A stretch of DNA of 60,823 bases from an uncultured Bacteroides sp. (GTDB lineage Bacteria > Bacteroidota > Bacteroidia > Bacteroidales > Bacteroidaceae). Location: the NCBI GenBank assembly GCA_937890825.1, contig CALADS010000049.1, positions 1-60,823 of the forward strand. Direction: 5' to 3'. Each line of letters opens with the position of its first letter. Position 1 is the stretch's first letter. Positions 8,151 to 17,394 of the stretch are shown here, piece by piece. The notes under the pieces are model-generated. The model had not been told where the DNA came from. It ran no database searches and saw nothing but the letters and a program-made list of their open reading frames with translations. A program made the translations under genes and the position numbers.

Positions 8151-9815
8151 ATGGATAATGAATTATTGACCCCCGATTACATCTTTGAAGCAAGTTGGGA
8201 AGTATGTAATAAAGTAGGAGGCATCTATACGGTTTTGTCTACAAGGGCAAATACTTTGCAAGCAAAATTCCGCGATAAACTTTTTTTCATAGGACCGGAT
8301 TTTTGGCAGGGGAAAGAAAACCCTTTGTTTATTGAATCTGATAATCTTTGTGTGGCATGGAAAAAACACGCATTGGAGAAAGAACAACTTTCTGTCCGTG
8401 TGGGCCGCTGGAACATTCCAGGTGAACCTATCGTATTGCTGGTTGATTTCCAACCGTTCTTCGAAAAGAAAAATGAGATATATGCAGATATGTGGAACCG
8501 CTATCAAGTGGATTCATTGCATGCATACGGTGATTATGATGAAGCTTCCATGTTCTCGTACGCAGCTGGTAAGGTTGTAGAAAGCTTTTATCGTTATAAT
8601 TTAACAGAAAACGATAAAGTAGTATACCAGGCACATGAGTGGATGACTGGTATGGGGGCTTTGTATCTGCAGAATGCAGTACCCGAAATAGCAACTATTT
8701 TTACTACACATGCTACTTCTATAGGTCGTTCTATTGCTGGAAATAATAAGCCTTTGTATGATTATCTGTTTGCCTATAACGGCGATCAGATGGCTGAAGA
8801 ATTGAATATGCAGTCTAAGCACTCTATCGAGAAGCAAACGGCTCATTACGTGGACTGTTTCACCACAGTAAGTGAAATTACGAACCGTGAGTGTGTGGAA
8901 TTGTTGGATAAGCCAGCTGATGTGATTTTGATGAACGGTTTTGACGATGATTTTGTAGCTAAGGGTACCACATTTACCGGTAAGCGTAAGCGTGCACGCG
9001 CTTTGATGCTGAAAGTAGCCAATGCATTGCTTGGTGATAATTTGGACGATGATACCTTGATTGTAGGTACGAGCGGTCGGTATGAATTCAAGAACAAGGG
9101 CATCAATGTCTTTCTGGAATCGCTGAATCGTTTGAATCGCGACAAAAATTTAAAGAAGAAAGTCTTGGCTTTTGTCAACGTGCCCGGGTGGGTAGGCGAA
9201 CCTCGCGAAGATTTGCAGGGTCGTCTGAAAAAGAAAGAGGGTAATTTTACAGAGCCTCTGTCTTGTCCGCTTATCACACATTGGTTACATAATATGACTC
9301 ATGATCAGGTGCTGGATATGTTGAAATACCTGGGTATGAGTAATCGGAAAGAGGATAAGGTAAAGGTAATCTTTGTGCCCTGCTATCTGGATGGCAAGGA
9401 TGGCATATTGAATAAACACTATTATGATATATTAATTGGACAAGACCTGAGCGTTTATCCTTCTTATTACGAGCCCTGGGGCTATACTCCGCTGGAAAGT
9501 GTGGCTTTTCATGTGCCTACTATCACAACCGATCTGGCTGGCTTTGGCTTATGGGTAAATGGCTTGAAGCATCAGTGTGGTATAGACGATGGCGTGGAAG
9601 TGTTGCATCGTTCAGACTACAATTACTCGGAGGTGGCCGATGGTATTAAAGATACGATTTCTGCTTTCTCAGTTAAGTCTGAGGCTGAAGTAAAGTCTAT
9701 CCGTAAAAAGGCTGCTCTGGTGGCTGAACAAGCTTTGTGGAAACACTTTATCAAATATTATTATAAAGCCTATGACGTGGCATTAAGAAATGCCAAGAAA
9801 CGTCAGTTGGGCTAA
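8151..9815 (+). CDS. Glycogen synthase, GT3-like (eukaryotic-type)
   Basis: Glycosyltransferase that extends alpha-1,4-glucan from a nucleotide sugar. The 554 residues from the ATG at 8151 carry GT-B fold landmarks of the eukaryotic GT3 glycogen synthases rather than bacterial GlgA: ASWEVCNKVGGIYTVL at the N-terminus, TTHATSIGR near residue 185, GRYEFKNKG near 306, and YPSYYEPWGYTPLES near 437 with the catalytic glutamate. The frame could extend to 8064, but that segment lies upstream of the promoter box. A glucan phosphorylase follows after 35 bases, so synthesis and breakdown of the store are co-expressed. Whether the donor is UDP- or ADP-glucose cannot be told from the sequence. Confidence 0.9.
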   Translation: MDNELLTPDYIFEASWEVCNKVGGIYTVLSTRANTLQAKFRDKLFFIGPDFWQGKENPLFIESDNLCVAWKKHALEKEQLSVRVGRWNIPGEPIVLLVDFQPFFEKKNEIYADMWNRYQVDSLHAYGDYDEASMFSYAAGKVVESFYRYNLTENDKVVYQAHEWMTGMGALYLQNAVPEIATIFTTHATSIGRSIAGNNKPLYDYLFAYNGDQMAEELNMQSKHSIEKQTAHYVDCFTTVSEITNRECVELLDKPADVILMNGFDDDFVAKGTTFTGKRKRARALMLKVANALLGDNLDDDTLIVGTSGRYEFKNKGINVFLESLNRLNRDKNLKKKVLAFVNVPGWVGEPREDLQGRLKKKEGNFTEPLSCPLITHWLHNMTHDQVLDMLKYLGMSNRKEDKVKVIFVPCYLDGKDGILNKHYYDILIGQDLSVYPSYYEPWGYTPLESVAFHVPTITTDLAGFGLWVNGLKHQCGIDDGVEVLHRSDYNYSEVADGIKDTISAFSVKSEAEVKSIRKKAALVAEQALWKHFIKYYYKAYDVALRNAKKRQLG

Positions 9816-9850
9816 TCTCTGAATTATTAATCAATCAAGTTATTAATACA

Positions 9851-12415
9851 ATGAAGATTAAAGTTAGTAATGTAAACACTCCAAATTGGAAGGATGTGAA
9901 TGTTAAGTCTCACATTCCGGCAGAATTGGAGAAATTGTCAGAACTGGCACGTAACATTTGGTGGTCGTGGAATTACGAGGCTACTGAATTGTTTAAAGAC
10001 CTTGACCCTGCTCTTTGGAAAGAAGTTGGACAGAATCCTGTCCTTCTGTTGGAACGTATGAGCTATGCTAAGCTCGAAGCACTTGCAAAAGACGAAGTAG
10101 TTCTTCGCAGAATGGAGGATGTATATTCTAAATTCCGTCTGTACATGGATGTAGAGCCGGATAAGAACCGTCCTTCTGTAGCTTACTTTAGCATGGAGTA
10201 TGGTTTGAATCATGTTCTTAAAATATATTCTGGTGGTCTGGGCGTTTTGGCTGGTGACTACTTGAAAGAAGCTTCTGACAGCAACGTTGATTTGTGTGCC
10301 GTAGGTTTCTTGTATCGTTATGGTTATTTCACACAGACCTTGTCAATGGATGGTCAGCAGATAGCCAATTATGAAGCACAGAATTTCGGCCAATTGCCCT
10401 TGGATCGTGTATTGGATGAGAACGGAAAACAAGTGATTGTAGATGTTCCTTATCTGGATTATTATGTACACGCTTATTTGTGGAGAGTTAATGTAGGCCG
10501 TATTTCACTGTATCTGTTGGATACAGATAATGAAATGAACAGTGAATTCGACCGTTCTATTACTCATCAGTTGTATGGCGGTGATTGGGAAAACCGTTTG
10601 AAACAGGAAATTCTGTTGGGTATCGGTGGTATGCTGACCTTGAAGAAATTGGGTATCAAGAAAGATGTATATCATTGTAATGAAGGTCATGCTGCTCTGA
10701 TCAATGTACAGCGTATCTGTGACTACGTAGAAGAAGGTATGACATACAATCAGGCTATCGAACTGGTTCGTGCATCATCATTATATACTGTTCATACTCC
10801 GGTTCCTGCCGGTCACGACTATTTCGATGAAGGTCTGTTCGGTAAGTATATGGGTGGCTATCCTCAGCGTATGGGCATTACTTGGGACGACCTGATGGAT
10901 TTGGGACGTAATAATCCGGGTGATAAGGGTGAACGTTTCTGTATGTCTGTTTTTGCTTGCAATACTTCTCAGGAAGTGAATGGTGTAAGCTGGCTGCACG
11001 GTAAAGTGTCACAGGAAATGTTTGCACCCATCTGGAAAGGCTATTTCCCTGAGGAAATGCACGTAGGTTATGTGACTAATGGTGTACACTTCCCTACTTG
11101 GAGTGCTACAGAATGGAAGCAATTATATGCTGCTCACTTTGATGAAAACTTCTGGTATGACCAGTCGAATGCCAAGATTTGGGAGGCTATCTATAATGTG
11201 CCCGATGAAGAAATTTGGAAGACTCGCATGACGCTGAAGAACAAGCTGATTGACTATGTTCGCAAGCAGTATCGTGAAACTTGGTTGAAGAATCAGGGTG
11301 ATCCTTCTCGTATTGTAGCTTTGTTGGACAAAATCAACCCCAACGCATTGCTGATTGGATTCGGTCGTCGTTTTGCTACTTACAAACGTGCACATTTGTT
11401 GTTTACAGACTTGGATCGTTTGTCTAAGATTGTTAATAATCCTGATTATCCGGTACAATTCCTGTTTACAGGTAAGGCACACCCGCACGATGGAGCTGGT
11501 CAAGGTCTTATCAAGAGAATCATTGAAATCTCTCGTCGTCCGGAATTCCTGGGTAAGATTATTTTCTTGGAAAACTACGACATGCGCTTGGCTCGTCGCT
11601 TGATTTCTGGTGTAGATATCTGGTTGAATACACCGACACGTCCGTTGGAAGCTTCCGGTACATCAGGCGAAAAGGCATTGATGAACGGTGTTGTCAATTT
11701 CTCTGTACTCGATGGCTGGTGGCTGGAAGGTTACCGTGAAGGTGCTGGCTGGGCTTTGACGGAAAAACGTACTTATCAGAATCAGGAACATCAAGATCAA
11801 TTGGATGCAGCTACTATCTATAGCATCTTGGAAACTGAAATCTTGCCATTGTACTATGCACGCAACAAGAAGGGTTATTCTGAAGGTTGGATTAAGACTA
11901 TCAAGAACTCCATTGCTCAGGTAGCTCCGCATTATACTATGAAGCGTCAGTTAGATGACTATTTCACCAAATTCTATAACAAAGAAGCGAAGCGATTCCA
12001 TGCGTTGGCTGCCAATGATTATGCCAAAGCCAAGGAAATTGCAGCTTGGAAGGAAGAAGTTGTAGAGAAATGGGATAGCATAGAAGTTGTTTCTTGCAGC
12101 AAGACAGAAGATTTATTGAAAGGTTCTATCGAAAGTGGTAAGGAATATACAATCACTTACGTAATTGATGAAAAGGGATTGAATGATGCGATTGGTCTGG
12201 AATTGGTAACAACCTATACTGCAGCCGATGGCAAGCAGCATATCTATTCTGTTGAACCGTTTGAAGTAGTTAAGAAGGAAGGTACGCAATATACATTTGA
12301 AGTGAAGCATAAATTGGAAAATGCAGGTAGCTTCAAGGTAGCATACCGTATGTTCCCGAAGAACGCAGATCTGCCTCACCGTCAGGATTTCTGTTACGTT
12401 CGCTGGTTTGACTAA
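9851..12415 (+). CDS. glgP: Alpha-glucan (glycogen) phosphorylase, GT35
   Basis: Releases glucose-1-phosphate from storage glucan using pyridoxal phosphate. The 854 residues start with a DUF3417-type N-terminal domain (ELARNIWWSWNYEA), as in the short archaeal/bacterial phosphorylases, followed by the GT35 core. The cofactor lysine is Lys608 in GTSGEKALMNG; most relatives have Met where Glu607 stands. After about residue 730 there is an extra 120-residue, probably beta-sandwich tail (YTITYVIDEKGL ... YRMFPKNADL) absent from minimal family members. It is paired with the glycogen synthase upstream and followed by a strong terminator. Confidence 0.93.
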   Translation: MKIKVSNVNTPNWKDVNVKSHIPAELEKLSELARNIWWSWNYEATELFKDLDPALWKEVGQNPVLLLERMSYAKLEALAKDEVVLRRMEDVYSKFRLYMDVEPDKNRPSVAYFSMEYGLNHVLKIYSGGLGVLAGDYLKEASDSNVDLCAVGFLYRYGYFTQTLSMDGQQIANYEAQNFGQLPLDRVLDENGKQVIVDVPYLDYYVHAYLWRVNVGRISLYLLDTDNEMNSEFDRSITHQLYGGDWENRLKQEILLGIGGMLTLKKLGIKKDVYHCNEGHAALINVQRICDYVEEGMTYNQAIELVRASSLYTVHTPVPAGHDYFDEGLFGKYMGGYPQRMGITWDDLMDLGRNNPGDKGERFCMSVFACNTSQEVNGVSWLHGKVSQEMFAPIWKGYFPEEMHVGYVTNGVHFPTWSATEWKQLYAAHFDENFWYDQSNAKIWEAIYNVPDEEIWKTRMTLKNKLIDYVRKQYRETWLKNQGDPSRIVALLDKINPNALLIGFGRRFATYKRAHLLFTDLDRLSKIVNNPDYPVQFLFTGKAHPHDGAGQGLIKRIIEISRRPEFLGKIIFLENYDMRLARRLISGVDIWLNTPTRPLEASGTSGEKALMNGVVNFSVLDGWWLEGYREGAGWALTEKRTYQNQEHQDQLDAATIYSILETEILPLYYARNKKGYSEGWIKTIKNSIAQVAPHYTMKRQLDDYFTKFYNKEAKRFHALAANDYAKAKEIAAWKEEVVEKWDSIEVVSCSKTEDLLKGSIESGKEYTITYVIDEKGLNDAIGLELVTTYTAADGKQHIYSVEPFEVVKKEGTQYTFEVKHKLENAGSFKVAYRMFPKNADLPHRQDFCYVRWFD

Positions 12416-12460
12416 TCCAAAAAAACTGTGGTGTGTTTAAACACCCATTTTGAGATATTC

Positions 12461-12503
12461 TTCCCCCTGTTGCACTTCATCAGCTGCAACAGGGGGAATT
12501 TTT
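12461..12503 (+). terminator. Terminator after glycogen phosphorylase
   Basis: A perfect 14-bp stem (TTCCCCCTGTTGCA at 12461-12474 with TGCAACAGGGGGAA at 12485-12498), a 10-base loop and a T-run on the plus side. There is no T-run in the opposite direction, so it serves glgP rather than the convergent xpt. A 12-bp palindrome GTGTTTAAACAC (12433-12444) lies between glgP and this hairpin. Confidence 0.92.
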
Positions 12504-12526
12504 ATAGTCGGAGATATTTCAGTCGC

Positions 12527-13093
12527 TTATCTGATTTTTATAGTGCAGTTTTCCAAGCTGTCAATGATAGCCAATGATTCTACGTGTATGCCCATCTGTC
12601 GCAACTCATCTCCACCATGCTGAAAGGCTTTTTCTATCAAGAAGCCCATACCCTCTAGTTGTGCACCCGCCTGATTTACCAAATCAATAATTCCTTTTGC
12701 AGCATTGCCATTAGCTAAAAAATCATCAATAAAGAGAATCTTATCACCCGGATGAAGAAAGTCCTTGCTGACACATACTTCATATGACCGTTGTTTGGTA
12801 AATGAATAGACCGAAGTTGTCAGCATATTCTCCATTGTGCTGGGCTTTTTCTTTTTGGCAAAAACTACGGGCAATTCCAGTAGATAACCTACCATTATGG
12901 CAGGTGCTATGCCACTAGCTTCAATGGTTAGGATTTTGTTGATATGGGTAGAAGCGAATCTCCTAACAAACTCCACTGCCATCGATTTCATAAGAATAGG
13001 ATCCATCTGGTGATTAATGAAACTGTCTACTTTCAGAATACCTCCCGGATAACAGTGCCCGTCTTTTAAAATACGTTCTTTTAAAACTTTCAT
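12527..13093 (-). CDS. xpt: Xanthine phosphoribosyltransferase
   Basis: Purine salvage enzyme converting xanthine and PRPP to XMP, cytoplasmic. The 188 residues match the Xpt/PurR-like type I PRTase fold: LTIEASGIAPAIMVGYLL near residue 55 and the PRPP-binding acidic motif ILFIDDFLANGNAAKG near residues 119-134. Length is typical. It is the last gene of a tight opposite-strand operon with rmuC (6-base gap) and map. No purine-riboswitch-like structure was recognised, and its position inside an operon argues against one. Confidence 0.93.
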   Translation of the reverse strand: MKVLKERILKDGHCYPGGILKVDSFINHQMDPILMKSMAVEFVRRFASTHINKILTIEASGIAPAIMVGYLLELPVVFAKKKKPSTMENMLTTSVYSFTKQRSYEVCVSKDFLHPGDKILFIDDFLANGNAAKGIIDLVNQAGAQLEGMGFLIEKAFQHGGDELRQMGIHVESLAIIDSLENCTIKIR

Positions 13094-13099
13094 TTATAC

Positions 13100-14398
13100 T
13101 TATATTTCTTGATTAGTATCAGGTTTGCTTAGTTCGGTCGACTGATATTCTTTAGCCAGTTTCTGCGAAATCTTCTTTTTGGGGGTTAAGCCCATGCCTT
13201 TCAGTTGTTCGGCTTGCCTTATTATACTTCCTCTACCTTCTGATAGCTGGTTCAGAGCTTTTTCATAGTCTTTCTGTAAATATTGTATACGTTCCCCGAT
13301 GGAGAGGAAAGTATCACAATAGCCAGCTATTTTTTCGTAGAGTGCTGTGCCTCGGTTGATAATATCTTGCACGTTTTTAGCTTGATATTCCCGTTTCCAA
13401 AGGTCTAGGGAAAGCCTTAAGGCACTGATCAGATTAGTGGGACTCATCAGTACCACTTTTTTGTTATAAGCATATTCCCACAGTTGCGGATCGGTTTCTA
13501 TGGCCAAAAGATAGGCACCTTCGGTAGGAATAAACATCATGACAAAATCCGGTGCTTTGCTGTCATAGCGCGAATAATCTTTGCGGCTCAATTCTTCGAT
13601 GTGAGTGCGCACAGATTGCAAGTGAAGTTTCCTCTGTCGGTTTTGTTCTTCTGTATCATCGGCAGCCATGTATCCGCTATAGGCAGTAAGTGATACCTTG
13701 GAGTCTATAATCATTTCTCTGTCATCTGGATAGCGGATCAAGATATCCGGTTGCATCTTTTGTCCGCTTTCTTCGTTGATTAGAGGCTCGTCTTGCTCAT
13801 TTTTCAAGAATTCCTGTCTAAAATAGTGCTCTCCTTCTATAAGTCCTGAAGCTTGCAACAGTCTTTCCAGAATCATTTCTCCCCAGTTTCCTTGTACCTT
13901 TGAATCACCTTTGAGAGCTTTGGTCAGATTGTTTGCTTCTTCACTTAAACGGTTATTCAGTGCCACCAGCTCTTTGATTCGTTCTCCTAATGAAAAGCGC
14001 TCTTTGGCTTCTGTGGAATATGCCAGTTCTATTTGTTGCTTGAAAGTCTTCAGATTACTGTCTAAAGGTTGTAACAAATGAGACAGATGCTCGGCACTCA
14101 TTCGGGTGAAATCTTCTGCGTTACTGCTAAAGATGCGGTGAGAGAGATTTTCAAATTCCGTTTTCATGCGTTGATACATGGCTTCTTTTTCCTCTTCTTT
14201 CTGCTTCATCCAGCAGATTTCTTTATCATGTTGCTGTTGCAGCTGATTTTTTTCCTGCTGCCATTGCTGTACCAGCAAATCTTGTTGGAGTTTTAGGCTG
14301 GTTATTTCAGCCTTCAGCGAAGCAGCCTTTCGGTCGGAAATGAGGTAGCCGATGCCACATCCTACCAATAGTCCTATTAGCACCAATAGTACTTCCAT
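13100..14398 (-). CDS. rmuC: DNA recombination protein RmuC
   Basis: RmuC-family protein linked to limiting inversions and rearrangements between inverted repeats. The 432 residues open with a membrane anchor (VLLVLIGLLVGCGIGYLI, about 3-20), then a glutamine-rich coiled coil (about 30-150), then the nuclease-like RmuC domain with GNWGEMILERLLQASGL near residue 172 and the conserved PDILIRYPDDREMIIDSKVS stretch near 216. The final 50 residues are basic and variable. It sits between map (2-base gap) and xpt. Confidence 0.92.
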   Translation of the reverse strand: MEVLLVLIGLLVGCGIGYLISDRKAASLKAEITSLKLQQDLLVQQWQQEKNQLQQQHDKEICWMKQKEEEKEAMYQRMKTEFENLSHRIFSSNAEDFTRMSAEHLSHLLQPLDSNLKTFKQQIELAYSTEAKERFSLGERIKELVALNNRLSEEANNLTKALKGDSKVQGNWGEMILERLLQASGLIEGEHYFRQEFLKNEQDEPLINEESGQKMQPDILIRYPDDREMIIDSKVSLTAYSGYMAADDTEEQNRQRKLHLQSVRTHIEELSRKDYSRYDSKAPDFVMMFIPTEGAYLLAIETDPQLWEYAYNKKVVLMSPTNLISALRLSLDLWKREYQAKNVQDIINRGTALYEKIAGYCDTFLSIGERIQYLQKDYEKALNQLSEGRGSIIRQAEQLKGMGLTPKKKISQKLAKEYQSTELSKPDTNQEI

Positions 14399-14400
14399 GT

Positions 14401-15255
14401 TTATTCAGTCAAGATTTCGTGTCCTGTTTCTGTAATGAGAATTTGGCTTTCCCACTGTGCCGATGGCAGTCCGTCGTCAGTGCATACGGTCCATCCGTCG
14501 GCTTCATCAATGAATACCTCGTAGCTTCCCATATTGATCATAGGCTCAATCGTAAATGTCATGCCAGGAACCAACAGCATGCCTGTACCTTTCTTTCCAA
14601 AGTGTTCCACATCAGGCTCTTCATGGAATTTTACGCCGCAGCCATGACCGCATAAGTCGCGCACCACACTAAAGCCATTCTTTTCGGCATGCTCTTGAAT
14701 AGCTGCACCGATATCTCCTAATCTTACCCACGGATTAGCCATTTCAACTCCCAAGTCACGACACTCTTTGGTGACTTGTACTAAACGTTTCATCTCAGGG
14801 CTTACTTCACCAATCATGAACATGCGTGAAGCGTCAGAGAAGTAACCTTTATAAATGGTAGATACATCCACGTTGACAATATCTCCGCTCCGTAGAATTT
14901 CCTTGGTGCTAGGTATACCGTGGCACACCACATCGTTGATGCTTGTGCATACACTTTTAGGGAATCCTTCATAAAGGAAGGGAGCCGGTATGGCATCATG
15001 GTCGGTAGTGAAGCTATATACCATATGGTCTATTTCAGCAGTTGACATTCCTTCATGTATATTTTCAGCGATGTAGTTTAGCAGGGCCGTATTGATTTTA
15101 GCACTTTCACGGATGCCCTCTATCTGCTCTTTTGTACGCAACAGATGGCGTTGCGGTAATTTATAGCCATCTTTTTTATACTGTTGTATTTTAGCTTCTA
15201 CTTCGTCAGAATATCCTTTTGGAGTAAAGCGTACTCCTTTCATCATCTTTTTCAT
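14401..15255 (-). CDS. map: Methionine aminopeptidase, type I
   Basis: Removes the initiator methionine from nascent proteins. The 284 residues contain all five metal ligands of the pita-bread fold: Asp in VNVDVS, Asp in SDASRMF, His in CGHGCG, Glu in TIEPM and Glu in WESQ. An N-terminal extension of about 40 residues (GVRFTPKGYSDEVEAKIQQY) lacks the zinc-finger cysteines of eukaryotic enzymes and is common in Bacteroidales. First gene of the map-rmuC-xpt operon. A TAnnTTTG-type box lies 34 bases upstream of the start. Confidence 0.96.
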   Translation of the reverse strand: MKKMMKGVRFTPKGYSDEVEAKIQQYKKDGYKLPQRHLLRTKEQIEGIRESAKINTALLNYIAENIHEGMSTAEIDHMVYSFTTDHDAIPAPFLYEGFPKSVCTSINDVVCHGIPSTKEILRSGDIVNVDVSTIYKGYFSDASRMFMIGEVSPEMKRLVQVTKECRDLGVEMANPWVRLGDIGAAIQEHAEKNGFSVVRDLCGHGCGVKFHEEPDVEHFGKKGTGMLLVPGMTFTIEPMINMGSYEVFIDEADGWTVCTDDGLPSAQWESQILITETGHEILTE

Positions 15256-15288
15256 ATCCTTTCTTTTTTTCGTTTTACATTCTTCCTA

Positions 15289-15296
15289 CAAAGGTA
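15289..15296 (-). promoter_or_regulatory. Promoter -7 box for map-rmuC-xpt
   Basis: On the minus strand the bases read TACCTTTG, an exact TAnnTTTG match, 34 bases before the map start. No good TTTG -33 element was seen at the usual distance. Confidence 0.5.
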
Positions 15297-15347
15297 GATA
15301 TTGTTTGTCAGTTTTGAGTCACTTTAGCGAATTTTAATGGCATATTC

Positions 15348-15388
15348 AAAAAAAAGAGCAGCAAGGAAGCGAGTTCCTGTGCTGCTCT
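15348..15388 (-). terminator. Terminator of the outer-membrane barrel gene
   Basis: AGAGCAGC (15355-15362) pairs with GCTGCTCT (15381-15388), with further inner pairing AGGAA/TTCCT. Read on the minus strand the hairpin is followed by eight T. It ends the barrel gene before map's promoter. Confidence 0.88.
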
Positions 15389-15411
15389 ATAAATATAATT
15401 TCAATAATTAA

Positions 15412-15969
15412 TTAGAATGCGTAGTGGAAACCGATAGACAAATCTTCGCTGCTCAATGCGAAGCCATAGCCTTGCATATCATTGAGCATGTAGTCATCTC
15501 TGTAACCCAAGAAGCCATATTTGGTAATGAAGCTGAAGTTCTTGTTCAGTTTGATAGAAATACCCGGTCTTAAACCGATTTCAAAACCTGCTTCAGAATC
15601 ATAACCTTTAACTTTTACGCTAGAGAGGCCTAAACCACCTTCTATAAACAAACGAACCACTTTGCTATCCAGCAAGTTGTAGCGAGCATAGGGAGCAAAA
15701 GCAAAAGCGTTTACTTTGGTTTTACCTTCCACTTCGATAGGACCTAAGTCAATGCTGTGGTCTGTTTTTGCATGTGAGAACATGATTGATGCTCCTATAG
15801 ACCATTTGTGATTCAACTCATAGCCTACTTCAGGAGCCAAAGTGAACGTGGTTAAGTCAGCATCATCATTGTGCCAGAAGCTTGCAGTACCACCAACATA
15901 CACTTGTGCTTTAACAGCTACAGCAGCCATTACTACAAATAATAATGCTACAATTTTTTTCATAATCAT
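15412..15969 (-). CDS. Outer-membrane beta-barrel protein (OmpA/OmpW-like fold)
   Basis: A 185-residue secreted protein with a cleavable signal peptide (MKKIVALLFVVMAAVAVKA, cut likely after VKA) and a series of short amphipathic strands alternating with turns: YVGGTASFWH, WSIGASIMFSH, NAFAFAPYARYNLL, VRLFIEGGLGLSS, FEIGLRPGIS, and a terminal strand ending in Phe (LSIGFHYAF), the usual barrel-insertion signature. About eight strands fit. No enzymatic motif is visible. ATGs at codons 1 and 3 are both possible starts. It has its own promoter and terminator. Confidence 0.82.
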   Translation of the reverse strand: MIMKKIVALLFVVMAAVAVKAQVYVGGTASFWHNDDADLTTFTLAPEVGYELNHKWSIGASIMFSHAKTDHSIDLGPIEVEGKTKVNAFAFAPYARYNLLDSKVVRLFIEGGLGLSSVKVKGYDSEAGFEIGLRPGISIKLNKNFSFITKYGFLGYRDDYMLNDMQGYGFALSSEDLSIGFHYAF

Positions 15970-16029
15970 ACAGTTTTAGTGAAACATTAAATAGTTTAGA
16001 AAGCCGTTTTTACGGCTGTTTAAGTGCGG

Positions 16030-16061
16030 CAAAGATAAATTCTTTCTATAAATTCAGCAAA
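16030..16061 (-). promoter_or_regulatory. Canonical Bacteroides promoter for the barrel gene
   Basis: On the minus strand TTTG (16058-16061) and TATCTTTG (16030-16037) are separated by 20 bases, matching the -33/-7 consensus of the main Bacteroides sigma factor. The leader includes an AGCCGT-TTTT-ACGGCT inverted repeat (16002-16017) that could fold in the transcript. Confidence 0.75.
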
Positions 16062-16114
16062 TTTTTAATTAATTTTTTTTGATGAAAATCAACTCTTCCT
16101 TCTTTAAAACAATA

Positions 16115-16122
16115 TATTTTTG
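16115..16122 (+). promoter_or_regulatory. Putative promoter -7 box for the MFS gene
   Basis: TATTTTTG matches TAnnTTTG, 47 bases before the MFS start. No clear TTTG -33 element was found. Confidence 0.45.
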
Positions 16123-16169
16123 CAGCCGTTTTCAATGGTGTTTTTTATAATTAGGTAGAATTTAGTTTT

Positions 16170-17315
16170 ATGAAAAAGAGCTTAATAGCTTTGGCATTCG
16201 GCACGTTAGGTTTGGGTATTGCCGAATTTGCCATGATGGGTATTTTACCCCATGTGGCCCGTGATTTGGGAATTTCTATTCCAGTGGCAGGACATTTGAT
16301 ATCTGCTTATGCGCTGGGGGTTTGTGTAGGTGCACCGATGTTGGTATTGGCGCGCCGATGGCCTCTGAAGCGTATCTTGCTGTTGTTGGTTGCGCTTATG
16401 TTGATTGGTAATTTGTGCGCATCGGTTTCCCTTGATTATTATATGCTTTTGTTTGCCCGCTTTATTTCCGGACTTCCTCATGGTGCTTATTTTGGGGTGG
16501 CTTCTATTGTAGCTGGTAAGTTGGCAGATGAGGGTAGGGGTTCTCAGGCTGTATCTATTATGGTAGCCGGCATGACTATAGCTAATTTGTTTGGGGTTCC
16601 CTTAGGTACTTCATTAAGCCATACACTTTCGTGGCGAATAACTTTTTTGCTGGTAGCCAGTTGGTCTGTAATTACTTTCTATTATATTTATCGTTGGATT
16701 CCTCAAGTAGATGGCATAGAAGATACCGGTTTTAAGGGGCAGTTTCTTTTTTTGCGTAAGCCGGCTCCATGGCTTATTCTCTGTGCCACAGCCTTGGGTA
16801 ACGGAGGCGTGTTTTGCTGGTATAGTTATGTCAATCCTATGTTGACGCAAGTTTCCGGTTTCAGTGCCGATAGCATGACTGCTTTGATGGTATTGGCCGG
16901 TTTTGGTATGGTGGTCGGTAATTTGGTCAGCGGCCGTATGTCTGATTGCTATACTCCCGGTAAAGTAGGGATGTGGACACAGGCTCTGATAGCCGTCACT
17001 CTGTTTTTACTGTTTTGTTTTGCACAGTTCTCTGTAGTAGCTGCTCTGTTGATGACTATGTGTACGGCCGCATTGTTTGCAGTTTCTACTCCTGAGCAGG
17101 TTCTTATCATTCGGGTAGCACCCGGAGGAGAAATGCTAGGAGGAGCTTGTGTACAGATTGCATTTAATTTGGGTAATGCTATTGGTGCCTATGTGGGCGG
17201 ATTGGCTGTAGGTAGTGGTTATCAGTATCCTGCATTAGTAGGAGTGCCTTTTGCTTGTATAGGATTTGTCTGCTTTATGGTATTCTATAAAAAGTATCAG
17301 CCTTACTATCGATAG
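16170..17315 (+). CDS. MFS transporter, AraJ/YdhP-like drug or sugar efflux
   Basis: A 381-residue major facilitator with 12 predicted membrane helices, starting MKKSLIALAFGTLGLGIAEF. It resembles the DHA1-type AraJ/YdhP/PbuE exporters: the ALGVCVGAPMLVLARRWPLKR loop between helices 2 and 3 (the family A motif), FARFISGLPHGAYFGVAS in helix 4, and a short central loop. Substrate cannot be inferred. Single gene with its own promoter; the lipoprotein gene follows after 79 bases on the same strand and may or may not share the transcript. Confidence 0.88.
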   Translation: MKKSLIALAFGTLGLGIAEFAMMGILPHVARDLGISIPVAGHLISAYALGVCVGAPMLVLARRWPLKRILLLLVALMLIGNLCASVSLDYYMLLFARFISGLPHGAYFGVASIVAGKLADEGRGSQAVSIMVAGMTIANLFGVPLGTSLSHTLSWRITFLLVASWSVITFYYIYRWIPQVDGIEDTGFKGQFLFLRKPAPWLILCATALGNGGVFCWYSYVNPMLTQVSGFSADSMTALMVLAGFGMVVGNLVSGRMSDCYTPGKVGMWTQALIAVTLFLLFCFAQFSVVAALLMTMCTAALFAVSTPEQVLIIRVAPGGEMLGGACVQIAFNLGNAIGAYVGGLAVGSGYQYPALVGVPFACIGFVCFMVFYKKYQPYYR

Positions 17316-17394
17316 ATTCTTTGGTCGTTTTATTCGGTTTTTTCTGATAAAATTCGTATGTTTGTCAGCTGTAAACATTAAAAATAGATGATTC

